Shown: one piece after another, positions 1 through 8,489 of the stretch
Numbering within the stretch: the stretch's first letter is position 1
How the letters are laid out: every line of letters begins with the position of its first letter
Source: Oscillospiraceae bacterium
GTDB lineage: Bacteria; Bacillota; Clostridia; Oscillospirales; JAAYXM01
Assembly: GCA_017421025.1 (NCBI GenBank)
Contig: JAFQME010000016.1
Span: 1 to 64,000 of the forward strand
Length of the DNA stretch: 64,000 bases
Reading direction: 5' to 3'
Notes under the pieces: model-generated
Told to the model about the DNA's origin: nothing
What the model saw: the letters and a program-made list of their open reading frames with translations, nothing else
The model's database searches: none
Translations under genes and position numbers: made by a program

Positions 1-119
1 CTCCCCCGGGGCCCCCCGAAGGTGTCGCTGGCGTTTGTTTGTCTTCTACGTTGTTTAATTTACAAGGTACAACTCTCGCTCTCTCTTTGGACTCTCTCAA
101 GCCCCTCTCGTTTGAGCGC
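1..119 (-). other. rRNA operon leader (16S gene lies left of the window)
   Basis: Read on the minus strand, this is the transcribed leader downstream of two strong promoters. It contains a boxA-like stretch around 55-75 (GTACCTTGTAAATTAAAC) of the kind seen before 16S genes in Clostridia, then the AACG...CCAGCGAC stretch typical of the end of such leaders. The mature 16S start is not inside the window. The identification rests on promoter strength and leader resemblance, so the rRNA gene itself is inferred. No convincing plus-strand gene is seen here. Confidence 0.7.
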
Positions 120-125
120 TCAATT

Positions 126-154
126 AGTTTACCAAATCTCTTCCCGCTTGTCAA
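126..154 (-). promoter_or_regulatory. rRNA operon promoter P2
   Basis: On the minus strand the -35 box TTGACA (149-154) is followed by a 17-base spacer and the -10 box TAAACT (126-131). An A-rich tract resembling an UP element lies upstream (155-190). A palindrome GAGCGCTC sits at the start of the transcript, near 115-122. It is the promoter closest to the leader. Confidence 0.8.
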
Positions 155-258
155 CCCTTTTTTTCATCTTTTTTCAAAAAGTTTTTGGCGAGACGATTTG
201 TTAACCTCTGCCGCACACGGAAATGTGTTTCAACATATACTGTGGACGACGGGTATTT

Positions 259-287
259 ATTATATCTTCACATTCCTAAATTGTCAA
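259..287 (-). promoter_or_regulatory. rRNA operon promoter P1, perfect consensus
   Basis: The minus strand has TTGACA (282-287), a 17-base spacer and TATAAT (259-264), an exact match to the housekeeping sigma consensus. An A-rich UP-like tract lies at 288-310. It is 133 bases upstream of P2, the tandem spacing usual for rRNA operons. Confidence 0.85.
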
Positions 288-313
288 CCCCTTTTTTGAG
301 ATTTTTTTATTTT

Positions 314-886
314 ATGATTATTTTGGTTTTTCATACAGCTTTCCGCTCATTCGAACGCTATCTTCTCGAGCCGTTTGAACAAATGCCTTATACCTCACAC
401 AACGCACTGAAAGTATCCGAATTCTGCTCTCAATCCCGTTCATCCCTCTTGTGGACAACCAAAGACGCAATGGATTGTTATATGAATCACTATCACAAAA
501 ATCCTTCTACGAGAGTAACACATGCGTTTCGTCGGATTTGGGAGGGCGGCCACACGATCTTCTCTTCTCATTATATAGGAGAAGGATTTGATCTTTCTGA
601 CGGTCATCATTTATCCCCTTATTCTCCCTTACCTTATCCGGATCTTCAGTATGGTGCCGTTGGTGTTCCTGTCTTGGTGCTACAAGATGCACTGTTTACT
701 CTCGGATTTGACTGTATGGCGTTGGACGGGTACTGGGGTGTGCATACCGAACATGCACTCAAGGAGTTCGCTGCATCTTTTTTTGTACCTTATCATGGTA
801 TAGTGGATGAATTTTTTTGGAGACAACTGTTGTTTTTCGCTTGCGGTTCTGACAAAAACATTTTAAGAAAGAAAAATAAAGATTGA
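314..886 (+). CDS. peptidoglycan-binding-domain protein, hypothetical
   Basis: This is a protein of about 190 residues. Its C-terminal part (about 112-175) has the pattern of the peptidoglycan_binding_1 domain: V..LQDAL..LGF....LDGYWG..TE.AL..F. In secreted hydrolases and spore enzymes that domain binds cell-wall glycan. The first 110 residues match nothing I recognise and no clear signal peptide is seen. The start is uncertain: the ATG at 314 and another at 383 both lack a good ribosome site, and the frame stays open upstream to 185. The gene diverges from the rRNA promoters and ends just where the metA promoter begins. No catalytic domain is present, so a wall-binding or spore role is only a guess. 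Confidence 0.5.
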   Translation: MIILVFHTAFRSFERYLLEPFEQMPYTSHNALKVSEFCSQSRSSLLWTTKDAMDCYMNHYHKNPSTRVTHAFRRIWEGGHTIFSSHYIGEGFDLSDGHHLSPYSPLPYPDLQYGAVGVPVLVLQDALFTLGFDCMALDGYWGVHTEHALKEFAASFFVPYHGIVDEFFWRQLLFFACGSDKNILRKKNKD

Positions 887-911
887 TTCCACCGATTGTG
901 TTTGTTATAAT
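883..911 (+). promoter_or_regulatory. metA promoter
   Basis: TTGATT (883-888), a 17-base spacer and TATAAT (906-911). The -35 box overlaps the stop codon of the preceding gene. The leader to the metA ATG is only about 37 bases, too short for a SAM riboswitch or T-box. Confidence 0.75.
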
Positions 912-954
912 AGAAAAGACAATCACAGTGAAACATCCACAGGAGGTGGACATC

Positions 955-1878
955 ATGCCAATTAAAATTCCGAATATGCTCCCAGCCCGTGCCGTACTGG
1001 AAAGTGAAAACATTTTTGTAATGACCGAGGAACGAGCAACGAGTCAGGATATTCGTCCGCTGAAGATTCTGCTTTTGAATCTGATGCCAACTAAAATCGC
1101 AACAGAAACGCAATTGATGCGTTCCCTTTCCAACACACCGTTGCAAATAGAAATTGATCTGTTGCAAACTTCGACCTACTTGCCCAAGCACACTTCTGCG
1201 CAACACCTGATTTCCTTCTATCATACCTTTGATGAAATCAAACACAAAAAGTATGACGGCATGATTATCACAGGTGCCCCTGTGGAGAATTTGGAGTTTG
1301 AAGACGTCAACTACTGGGCAGAGCTCTGCGAGATCATGGAATGGTCGAAGTCCAATGTTTTTTCAACATTTCACATCTGCTGGGGAGCACAGGCAGGTCT
1401 GTATTATCACTACGGTGTTCCAAAATATCCTCTGAACGGCAAAATGTTCGGAGTATTTTCTCACACTCCGTGCCGTCCCGGTTGTCCGCTTCTTCGCGGT
1501 TTTGACGATGTATTTTACGCACCCCACTCCCGACATTCCGAGATCACAGTTCAAGATGTGCTTCGTGTTTCGGATTTGGAACTCCTTGCAGTTTCGGAAG
1601 ATGCAGGAGCCTATATCATTGCCAGCCGTGACGGCAGACATATCTTTGTCACCGGTCATCCCGAATATGATCCGGATACTTTGGCCAATGAATATTTCCG
1701 TGATTTGGGAAAAGGACTTGAAATTGAACTTCCGAAGAATTATTTCACTGATAACGACCCGTCAAAACGGCCCTTGGATACCTGGCGTGCCCATGCACAT
1801 TTACTCTACTCCAACTGGCTTAATTATTATGTATATCAAAGTACGCCGTACGATTTGGAAAATGTTTCGAAAAAGTAG
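955..1878 (+). CDS. metA: homoserine O-acetyltransferase
   Basis: This 307-residue enzyme of the MetA/HTS family acylates homoserine, the first committed step of methionine synthesis, in the cytoplasm. The active-site residues fall exactly at family positions: Cys142 (HICWGAQA), His235 and Glu237 (GHPEYD). Residue 111 is Glu (GAPVE). In this family Glu111 goes with acetyl-CoA and Gly111 with succinyl-CoA, so O-acetylhomoserine is the expected product. The ATG at 955 follows AGGAGGTGG at 941-949. The gene stands alone between its own promoter and a terminator, and the stop codon is TAG. Confidence 0.95.
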   Translation: MPIKIPNMLPARAVLESENIFVMTEERATSQDIRPLKILLLNLMPTKIATETQLMRSLSNTPLQIEIDLLQTSTYLPKHTSAQHLISFYHTFDEIKHKKYDGMIITGAPVENLEFEDVNYWAELCEIMEWSKSNVFSTFHICWGAQAGLYYHYGVPKYPLNGKMFGVFSHTPCRPGCPLLRGFDDVFYAPHSRHSEITVQDVLRVSDLELLAVSEDAGAYIIASRDGRHIFVTGHPEYDPDTLANEYFRDLGKGLEIELPKNYFTDNDPSKRPLDTWRAHAHLLYSNWLNYYVYQSTPYDLENVSKK

Positions 1879-1917
1879 CAAAAAGCTTCGATATGGGAAA
1901 CCGTATCGAAGCTTTTT
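1879..1917 (+). terminator. metA terminator
   Basis: An inverted repeat of about 16 base pairs (AAAGCTTCGATAT with ATCGAAGCTTT) ends in a run of T, directly after the metA stop. Confidence 0.85.
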
Positions 1918-1944
1918 AATTTCCGAATATTTCCATTAAATTCG

Positions 1945-1975
1945 TTGACAAAAAACGACCAATCTATGTTATAAT
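1945..1975 (+). promoter_or_regulatory. promoter of the SLH surface protein gene
   Basis: TTGACA (1945-1950) and TATAAT (1970-1975) both match consensus, but the spacer is 19 bases, longer than ideal. The ribosome site AAAGGAGGACT follows at 2000-2010. Confidence 0.65.
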
Positions 1976-2014
1976 GGAAACAAGAACTTTTACAACCCAA
2001 AGGAGGACTCTTTT

Positions 2015-4402
2015 ATGGTTCGTAACACAAAAAAATTCTTCTGTCTGCTTTTGGTAATTGCCATGCTTTTCAGTTTGACAATACCGGCTTTTGCAGAAGG
2101 CGATGCAGGTGATACAGGCGAAGATGCAGGTACCCCGCCCGTTCTCCCGACCGCATATCTTGAATGTGGCGACGGTTACCCGGGTGACGTGGTTGACTGT
2201 TCGCTTCTGAGTGACGACTCGTTCTCGTTCGCCACAATGAGTGTAACCATCACTTATGATGCTGAAAAGTTGATTCCCGGCGAAGTTTCCGGTTCACTCC
2301 AAATGAATGATTCTTTGGTAAATGTCGACACCTCACTTCCGGGCATCATGACCATTACATACAACGGGACTGATGATATTGCTTTTAACGGCGGTACACT
2401 GTTTGACATCTCATTTTCCATTGTCGATACATTGCAGGTTTTAGCATATGTTCCGATCGAAGCGGATATCCTCGCAGCACAAGCGGGTCAGGATGAGTTT
2501 AACATCGAGACATCCGGCGACACCGTGAGTATTTGGGAAGTGGACGACGGACTTTATGATATCGTTGTTACTTCAGAAAACCGGGAGATGGGACATGCAT
2601 CTGCTTCCGTCAAGAATGCTTCCGAAGGGGACGTTGTCACACTGACTGCCGACCCGAACAAAGGATACCGTTTCGCCGGTTGGGATACCCAGAGTAAGAA
2701 TGTCAGATTTGCAGAGATTGGTAATCGTCAAACAACGTTTACAATGCCGAAAGAAGACGTTACCATCACAGCTAAGTTTGTAAAAACTACCGCATCTACC
2801 CGTTATAACATTGCAAGCGGCGATTTGGTCGGCGGTACTTTTTCTACTCGGATCGTAGAAGGCAATAACATTCGTGTTCTTTCCAATGCAACCGAAAGCA
2901 CCAAAGTTCTCCTCTTTGCTACTCCTGAAGCAGGATATTACCTAGCAGGATGGGAAGTAAAGACCTATCGTGAGGAATCTGTTGACGTATACGATGAGAA
3001 TTCTACCGTTGCCTCGATTATTATGCCGGATGACGACGTAATCGTAACCCCGATTTTCAAAAGATGCGACACAGATGCATACTCCCTCACGATTCATACC
3101 GACGGTTTCGGAAGCGCTTCTGTTGAATCTTATCAATACTATCCGGGCGACTTGGTTGAAATTGAAGCGTTTGCAGATGATGAATTCCAGTTTGGCGGTT
3201 GGTCCGCAAACACCGAGGCGGTGGAGTTTGACCGAGCAGCTTCCGCACACACAACATTCGTTATGCCATCAGAAAACGTGATCTTGACTGCAACATTCAT
3301 TGCAGGTGAAGAAAAGTTCCAGATTTCTTTCCAAAACATCGGCGGCGGTAATGCTGCAACCAAAAACGGAAAAACCGAATTCTACGAAGGCGACAAAGTC
3401 ACCATTGTTGGCACACCAAAAACCGGTTACCGATTCTTCGGTTGGTCCACAGGAAATCTGAGCGGTGTAAAATTCAACAACGAATATAGTTCTACCACCA
3501 CCTTTACCATGCCGGCTAAGGATATTGTCATCACCGCAACCTTCGTTGAATACGGCGGAGCCGGAAGCGGTACCGGTACAGGTACCGGCGGAACTACCGG
3601 TGGGTTCGGTGGCGGCACCGGTACAACCACCGGGTCGCAGTATCAAGTCATTTTCAATTCCACCGGCGGAAGCAAGGTAACCACCGTTCGAGTCAATGCA
3701 AACGCTGTTTTGGCGCAGCCCACGCCCCCGACTCGTGACGGTTACTTCTTCTCCGGTTGGTATATCGATTCCGCATGCGAAGTGAAATATGATTTTACCA
3801 AGCCGGTTACACATCACCTCACCTTGTATGCAAAATGGACCACCAGTCTTTCTTTCACTGATGTTGATAAAAACACATGGTACTATCAGCCGATCATTCA
3901 TCTTGCCCAAAATGGTGTAATCAACGGGATTTCATCCACTAAATTTGCACCGAATGAAACCATTACCCGTGCGCAGGTTGCTCAGATCCTCGCAAACCTT
4001 TCCGGAGCAAACCTCTCTCGCTACACTTACGTTCCGTTTGAGGATGTCTTGTTGGATGCCTGGTATTACAATGCAATTGCATGGGCAATCGATGCCGGTG
4101 TGATCCAAGGAAAAAGCGCAACAACCTTTGCACCGAACGAACCTGTCACAAGACAGGACCTTGCGGTTTTGATCCATCGTTACATCACAAATGTTTCCGG
4201 ATCGGTCCTCCCGTTCACACAGCCGGAAAAATCATTCTCCGATCAATCTCAGATTGCGGATTATGCAAAAAATGCAGTTGTTACAATGCAAAGAGCTGAA
4301 ATCATCAACGGCAAAAGCAATAACTGTTTTGATCCCCGTGGCAATGCGACACGTGCAGAGGCTTCCAAAATGATCTATCAGCTTATGCTTCTGATCGACT
4401 AA
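2015..4402 (+). CDS. cell-surface protein: cohesin-like domain, repeats, three SLH domains
   Basis: This secreted protein has 795 residues. Residues 1-27 are a signal peptide ending PAFA. Residues about 45-178 look like a cohesin domain (PGDVVDC, TYDAEKL, GGTLFDISF). Four divergent InlB-like repeats follow (about 180-510), each ending in a motif like TTFTMPxxDVxITAxF, then a Gly/Thr-rich linker (512-542) and one Listeria-Bacteroides repeat (GYFFSGWY...LYAKWT). Three SLH domains (about 611-795) should bind pyruvylated wall polysaccharide. SLH plus cohesin is the plan of cellulosome anchoring proteins, but cohesin-like folds also occur in ordinary adhesins. A nearby minus-strand gene (17413-18087) has one EF-hand-like loop, which is too little to call a dockerin. 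The gene is monocistronic. Confidence 0.85.
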   Translation: MVRNTKKFFCLLLVIAMLFSLTIPAFAEGDAGDTGEDAGTPPVLPTAYLECGDGYPGDVVDCSLLSDDSFSFATMSVTITYDAEKLIPGEVSGSLQMNDSLVNVDTSLPGIMTITYNGTDDIAFNGGTLFDISFSIVDTLQVLAYVPIEADILAAQAGQDEFNIETSGDTVSIWEVDDGLYDIVVTSENREMGHASASVKNASEGDVVTLTADPNKGYRFAGWDTQSKNVRFAEIGNRQTTFTMPKEDVTITAKFVKTTASTRYNIASGDLVGGTFSTRIVEGNNIRVLSNATESTKVLLFATPEAGYYLAGWEVKTYREESVDVYDENSTVASIIMPDDDVIVTPIFKRCDTDAYSLTIHTDGFGSASVESYQYYPGDLVEIEAFADDEFQFGGWSANTEAVEFDRAASAHTTFVMPSENVILTATFIAGEEKFQISFQNIGGGNAATKNGKTEFYEGDKVTIVGTPKTGYRFFGWSTGNLSGVKFNNEYSSTTTFTMPAKDIVITATFVEYGGAGSGTGTGTGGTTGGFGGGTGTTTGSQYQVIFNSTGGSKVTTVRVNANAVLAQPTPPTRDGYFFSGWYIDSACEVKYDFTKPVTHHLTLYAKWTTSLSFTDVDKNTWYYQPIIHLAQNGVINGISSTKFAPNETITRAQVAQILANLSGANLSRYTYVPFEDVLLDAWYYNAIAWAIDAGVIQGKSATTFAPNEPVTRQDLAVLIHRYITNVSGSVLPFTQPEKSFSDQSQIADYAKNAVVTMQRAEIINGKSNNCFDPRGNATRAEASKMIYQLMLLID

Positions 4403-4482
4403 TTTTCGAAACGTCAAATTAGGTGGCGTCCTTATTGGATCAGTTTTCTTATCCTTTGTAGTTTCAAGGTAGACATCTGAAC

Positions 4483-4519
4483 AAAAACTCGGTCATGCTA
4501 ACGTATGACCGAGTTTTTT
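4483..4519 (+). terminator. terminator after the SLH protein gene
   Basis: A 14-base-pair stem (AAAACTCGGTCAT with ATGACCGAGTTTT) with an 8-base loop and a T-run. It lies 80 bases after the stop. The stretch 4403-4482 holds nothing else I can identify. Confidence 0.85.
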
Positions 4520-4534
4520 GATGCATTGATTTTT

Positions 4535-4564
4535 GTATAGTTTTTATCTATCTATCGCAAACTA
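4535..4564 (+). promoter_or_regulatory. possible forespore sigma-G promoter of the ger operon
   Basis: GTATA (4535-4539), 18 bases, then CAAACTA (4558-4564). This is close to the Bacillus sigma-G pattern GNATA / CATACTA, with one mismatch in the -10. Ger receptor operons are known sigma-G targets. No good housekeeping promoter is seen in the gap. Confidence 0.45.
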
Positions 4565-4595
4565 ACCGTGACTACAGAATAAGGAGTCTGATCTT

Positions 4596-6086
4596 ATGTC
4601 AGCCCCAATGTTTTTCACCGGTGATCTTTCCCGTGATATTGAAACAGTGCGAGAAAAGTTTCAATTTGACGATACGGTAAAGTTTCGAAAATTTGAGAAT
4701 CATCACAACCCCAATGTTTGCGGATATATTATTTTTACTGAGGTTTTGGTCAACAATGCGGTCATCGACGAAAACGTCGTGCGCCCGCTGCTGCGTTTTG
4801 TTTTTCCAAAAGAATGGCAAGGCGCAAAACTCGCCGAGCTCACAAAACACCGAGTTGTCCAGGCAGATGAGACCGACTATGTCAAAGATTTGGACGACCT
4901 TGCTCTACATGTTTTAATTGGAGATACCATTGTTTTACTCAATGGTTGTCAATGTGCAATTTATGCCAACTCCAAGCGTTATTCCGTGCGAGGGATCAGT
5001 TTGCCGGAGACAGAAAACACGGTCAATGGTCCAAAGGAGAGTTTTAACGAACTGATTGTCAACAACATCAGTTTGGTGCGGAGAAAAGTACTCAACCCAA
5101 AGTTAAAATTTCAATTCGTAACTCTCGGGCGTGTCAGTAAGACACGTATTTGCATTTCCTATATCGAAGGACTGGCAAACGAAGCAACACTTAATGAACT
5201 CAAACGGCGGCTTTCTTCCTTTGAGATTGATTCGCTTTTGGATGTAACCTATCTTTCTGAACTCATCAAAGATGCGCCACACTCCCCTTTTAAAACGATT
5301 GGGTCAACAGAACGTCCCGATGTGGTTGCCGCAAAACTGTTAGAAGGTCGTATTGCAATTCTATGCGACGGCACTCCGTTTGTACTCACAGTTCCTTTTT
5401 TGTTTTTAGAAAACTTTCAAGCAAGTGAGGATTATTATTCCCACTATTTTTATGCATCCTTCACTCGAGCGCTTCGTTTCGTCGCATTCTTCTTGACCGT
5501 CAGTTTACCCGCACTCTATATTGCTTTGATTTGTTACCACAAAGAAATGATTCCCAAGAATCTCTTGCTCAGCATTGCAAAATCACGTTCAGGAGTTCCT
5601 TTCCCGGCGGTTGTTGAAATGCTCCTTCTGCTTTTACTCTTTGACTTGATTCGGGAAGCAGGAATCCGTCTGCCAAAACCCATCGGCTTCACCATCAGCA
5701 TGGTTGGCGCCGTAGTGTTGGGTCAAAGTATCGTGAGTGCCCGCATTGTGAGTGCGGAAATGATTATTTTGGTTGCTTTGTGCGGCATCACATCATTTCT
5801 TACACCAAAGCTGGATCAAGAAATCATAATATTCCGCTTAATCTTTCTTTTGTTTGGGGCAACGTTGGGAATCTATGGATATGCCATTGCTGTCCTGATT
5901 TTTCTTCTGCACATTTCCTCATTACACTCGTTTGGAATCGAATACCTCTCCTATCTCACCGCAGATAAAAAACAACAGGCAAAAGATGTTTTCGTCCGTG
6001 CACCGTGGTGGATGATGCGCACACGTCCATGGGTGTTCCAAAAGACAAATATTACACGTTTGAAACGTCGGGAGGATTCAAAATGA
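4596..6086 (+). CDS. spore germinant receptor subunit A (GerA/GerKA family)
   Basis: This 496-residue protein is the A subunit of a Ger nutrient receptor, which sits in the inner spore membrane and starts germination when ligand binds. The N-terminal soluble part (1-290) has the family hallmarks, including a segment like ERPDVVAAKLLEGRIAILCDGTP. Several membrane helices follow (about 292-452), with the conserved ESTRPD-like start replaced by STERPDV. The C-terminus ends in a short basic tail (RAPWWMMRTRPW). The ribosome site AAGGAG lies before the ATG. The stop overlaps the start of the C subunit by four bases (ATGA), so the two are translationally coupled. The particular receptor type (GerA, GerB or GerK) cannot be told from sequence alone. 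Confidence 0.92.
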   Translation: MSAPMFFTGDLSRDIETVREKFQFDDTVKFRKFENHHNPNVCGYIIFTEVLVNNAVIDENVVRPLLRFVFPKEWQGAKLAELTKHRVVQADETDYVKDLDDLALHVLIGDTIVLLNGCQCAIYANSKRYSVRGISLPETENTVNGPKESFNELIVNNISLVRRKVLNPKLKFQFVTLGRVSKTRICISYIEGLANEATLNELKRRLSSFEIDSLLDVTYLSELIKDAPHSPFKTIGSTERPDVVAAKLLEGRIAILCDGTPFVLTVPFLFLENFQASEDYYSHYFYASFTRALRFVAFFLTVSLPALYIALICYHKEMIPKNLLLSIAKSRSGVPFPAVVEMLLLLLLFDLIREAGIRLPKPIGFTISMVGAVVLGQSIVSARIVSAEMIILVALCGITSFLTPKLDQEIIIFRLIFLLFGATLGIYGYAIAVLIFLLHISSLHSFGIEYLSYLTADKKQQAKDVFVRAPWWMMRTRPWVFQKTNITRLKRREDSK

Positions 6087-7087
6087 AATGGTTTTCCCTA
6101 TTACTTCCCATATTCTTCTTATGTGGGTGTTGGGACTACAACGAAGCTGCCATGCAAGAATATGTGCTCGGGATTGGGGTTGATCTTAACAAGGACGAAT
6201 CCTATCTCGTGACAATTGAAACCGCAGATCTTTCCGGCTCACCCGAAAGCCAAAGCAAATCAAAACTCCTCACTGCCGAAGGAAAAAACTTATTCGACGC
6301 AATCCGAAACGCCATTTCGCACGCAGGGAAAAAACTATACTGGGGACATTGCGAACTAATTGTAATTGACGATTCAATCAAAAATGAAAAACTCCACGAA
6401 GTCCTGGATGTGTTTCTGCGTGCGCAGGATGTATACCAAACAGTTACACTTACAGTCGCTCAGGGTGCAAGTGCTGCAGAAGTGTTTTCAACCGACTATT
6501 CCGGTTCGGATTCGGTCACCGCACATTGCCTTCACATTTTTCAAAACCAAGCTTCCTCCCGCAGGTTCCAACAGTGCGAATTGTGGGAATATGTACAATC
6601 CAGCGGAGACCTCGGTTGTGTCATTCTTCCAACCATTTCAATTTCAAACGGAATGGCACAAATCAGCGGTGGCGCAGTTTACCGTGATGAGTCCTTACTC
6701 GGAGTTTTGAGCGGCGAGGAAATCCTCTTTCTTTCACTGTTGACAGAAGATGTTTCCGGCGGATGGTTGCCAAGCATCCAAGTCTTACCTCAAACATCCA
6801 TTTCTACCGAAATTCTTGCCGGAACTCTTTCAACAACCAAAACACCAACACTTATCTTAAGTGTTGCAATCAGCAGCAGTGACACGTCGTTTGATGTCTC
6901 CGACCAAACAATCCGACAAAAAGTTGAGCAGAAAATCGAACAATATGTAAATCAAGGTGTAAACGCATTGATTGAGCGTGCGAAACATGAAGAGTTTTCG
7001 GAATTACTGCCTTCAGATTTCCAACAAATTAAAGTGACCGTACGGCTGCGCAATTCCGGGATGCGAACTTCGAAGGGGGCAATATGA
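6083..7087 (+). CDS. spore germinant receptor lipoprotein, subunit C (GerAC family)
   Basis: This 334-residue lipoprotein has the lipobox LCGC with the modified Cys at position 16, followed by WDYNE, matching the usual CWDxxE start of GerC proteins. It is anchored on the outer face of the inner spore membrane. Family features include GIGVDL and the C-terminal segment QKVEQKIEQYVNQGVNALIE that forms a long helix. At 334 residues it is a little shorter than the usual 360-400. The ATG at 6083 has GGAGG at 6071-6075, inside the end of the A gene, and overlaps that gene's stop. Upstream in-frame ATGs are unlikely because they would break the signal peptide. Confidence 0.9.
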   Translation: MKWFSLLLPIFFLCGCWDYNEAAMQEYVLGIGVDLNKDESYLVTIETADLSGSPESQSKSKLLTAEGKNLFDAIRNAISHAGKKLYWGHCELIVIDDSIKNEKLHEVLDVFLRAQDVYQTVTLTVAQGASAAEVFSTDYSGSDSVTAHCLHIFQNQASSRRFQQCELWEYVQSSGDLGCVILPTISISNGMAQISGGAVYRDESLLGVLSGEEILFLSLLTEDVSGGWLPSIQVLPQTSISTEILAGTLSTTKTPTLILSVAISSSDTSFDVSDQTIRQKVEQKIEQYVNQGVNALIERAKHEEFSELLPSDFQQIKVTVRLRNSGMRTSKGAI

Positions 7088-7293
7088 AATATGGACTGAT
7101 GCTCCTGATCTATGGAGCAGTATTATTCTTTGATTGTCGTTCTTTTCACTTGACCGTGGAGAAAAAAGAGTGGAGAATTTATCTTGTTTTGGGTTTACTT
7201 GCAGTGCTGAGTGCAATTCCGGCAGTATACTGGACACATTTGGATCACGCAGGCGCTTCTTTAAGTGGAATGTTTTCCCAATTCATCTCCTGA
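7084..7293 (+). CDS. small two-helix membrane protein of the ger operon (GerD-subunit-like)
   Basis: This 69-residue protein has two predicted membrane helices (about 4-19 and 30-50) joined by a charged hairpin (VEKKEWR). Its ATG overlaps the stop of the C subunit gene in ATGA, and it ends 14 bases before the B subunit gene. Some Bacillus and Clostridium receptor operons include a fourth small two-helix subunit, such as the B. subtilis gerK operon's KD. Position, size and topology fit that class. I see no diagnostic motif, so the assignment rests on context. Confidence 0.7.
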   Translation: MKYGLMLLIYGAVLFFDCRSFHLTVEKKEWRIYLVLGLLAVLSAIPAVYWTHLDHAGASLSGMFSQFIS

Positions 7294-7307
7294 GAAGGTG
7301 GGACATT

Positions 7308-8408
7308 ATGAAATTAGAGCGAATCACCAATAAACAAGGTTGCTTTTTGACCTTGCTGTTTTTCAGTTCCAACTGCTACTCACTTTTGTTCGCAGCAAAG
7401 TACGGTGCGTCTGTTTGGTTCTGTTATCTGATTGCATCCCTAATTTCGATTGCGGTTGTTTTCCTGATTAATACCCTTATGAAATACGCAGAAAACAGAA
7501 CGTTTTTCGAATTCCTCGATTTTTTACTGCCATGCCCGTTTGGGCGAATGATCACCGCACTTCTTATGCTCTATGCATTTCTTTCAACTTGCACTTCGCT
7601 CTCCATTTTCGGACAATTCAATCAATTGACCGCACTTTCCAAAACTCCTACCATCATCATCCCGCTCGCAGTGATTCTGCTCGGAGTTTGGGCTTGCCGT
7701 TCAGGGATTCAAACAATCGGAAGAATGGCATCGCTTACCATACTCTTTGCTGTTGCAGTATTTTTACTGTTCTCCCTTTTGGCTCTTGACGGATTAAATC
7801 CCGATCTGTTACGGATTCCGAAAGAAAACGAGTCCGGATCGTTTTTACGAGGCGGACTGATTGTCTTCTGCAATCAGTTGGGGGATATAATTCTTCTCAC
7901 TGTGTTATATCCACATTTTGCACGTCGAAGCACCCGTGGTCGAGCAACGATGCTTGGAGTTGTTTTTGCCGGTGGAATTCTTTTCATAATTTCCATCATT
8001 ACCGTTATGACGCTCGGCGGAAGCGGTATTTCCGGAGATGCCTATCCGGTTTTCACCGTACTTTCCGTACGCACAATCGGAGGATTTATACAACATTTGG
8101 AGCTCGCCTCTTCAGTCGCAATGACTCTGTTTGCTTTTTTTCGGGTGTCTCTTTCTTTGTATTTTATCACGCAGGCATTCCGTCATCTCTTCTCACTGGA
8201 TGACGGTCGGGCTCCAATTCTGCCTATCGGTCTTCTCCTCGCATCCATGACACAACTCCTGTATCACGGAATGCCCATGCTGATGGTACGGTTGGAATCC
8301 AATCTTTCCCTTTGGATTTTACTCTCAATCCAAATTATTTGCCCGTTTCTTCTTTTCGTCCTGGCATTGATTAAAACAAAAAAAATCAAAACGCTTGGCT
8401 GTAAATAA
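7308..8408 (+). CDS. spore germinant receptor permease, subunit B (GerAB family)
   Basis: This 366-residue integral membrane protein of the APC amino-acid/polyamine permease superfamily is the ligand-binding B subunit of Ger receptors. About ten hydrophobic helices span the protein. The N-terminal motif ITNKQGCFLTLLFFSSNCYSL corresponds to the I(S/T)xxQ...L opening of the family, with the usual small residues of helix 1 partly replaced. The ATG at 7308 follows GAAGGTGGG. It closes the A-C-small-B operon. There is no clear terminator after it, only a T-run at 8412-8418. Confidence 0.9.
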   Translation: MKLERITNKQGCFLTLLFFSSNCYSLLFAAKYGASVWFCYLIASLISIAVVFLINTLMKYAENRTFFEFLDFLLPCPFGRMITALLMLYAFLSTCTSLSIFGQFNQLTALSKTPTIIIPLAVILLGVWACRSGIQTIGRMASLTILFAVAVFLLFSLLALDGLNPDLLRIPKENESGSFLRGGLIVFCNQLGDIILLTVLYPHFARRSTRGRATMLGVVFAGGILFIISIITVMTLGGSGISGDAYPVFTVLSVRTIGGFIQHLELASSVAMTLFAFFRVSLSLYFITQAFRHLFSLDDGRAPILPIGLLLASMTQLLYHGMPMLMVRLESNLSLWILLSIQIICPFLLFVLALIKTKKIKTLGCK

Positions 8409-8419
8409 CGCTTTTTTTC

Positions 8420-8446
8420 ACAGAAATACCGATTGTGCATAGAATG
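8420..8446 (+). promoter_or_regulatory. possible mother-cell sigma-K promoter
   Basis: AC at 8420-8421, a 16-base spacer and CATAGAATG at 8438-8446. The Bacillus sigma-K pattern is AC-N16/17-CATANNNTA; only the last base differs. The consensus is short, so this is suggestive only. It would fit a late sporulation gene downstream. Confidence 0.35.
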
Positions 8447-8489
8447 TCATTGAAGGTGATCTTCAAACTATGTTACAGGAGGTATTGCA

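Noticed and set aside
883-954. SAM riboswitch or T-box before metA
   Set aside because: The promoter leaves only about 37 bases of leader, too short for either structure.
3269-3910. 213-codon minus-strand open frame within the SLH protein gene
   Set aside because: It is antisense to repeated domains with clear coding sense and its product is low-complexity.
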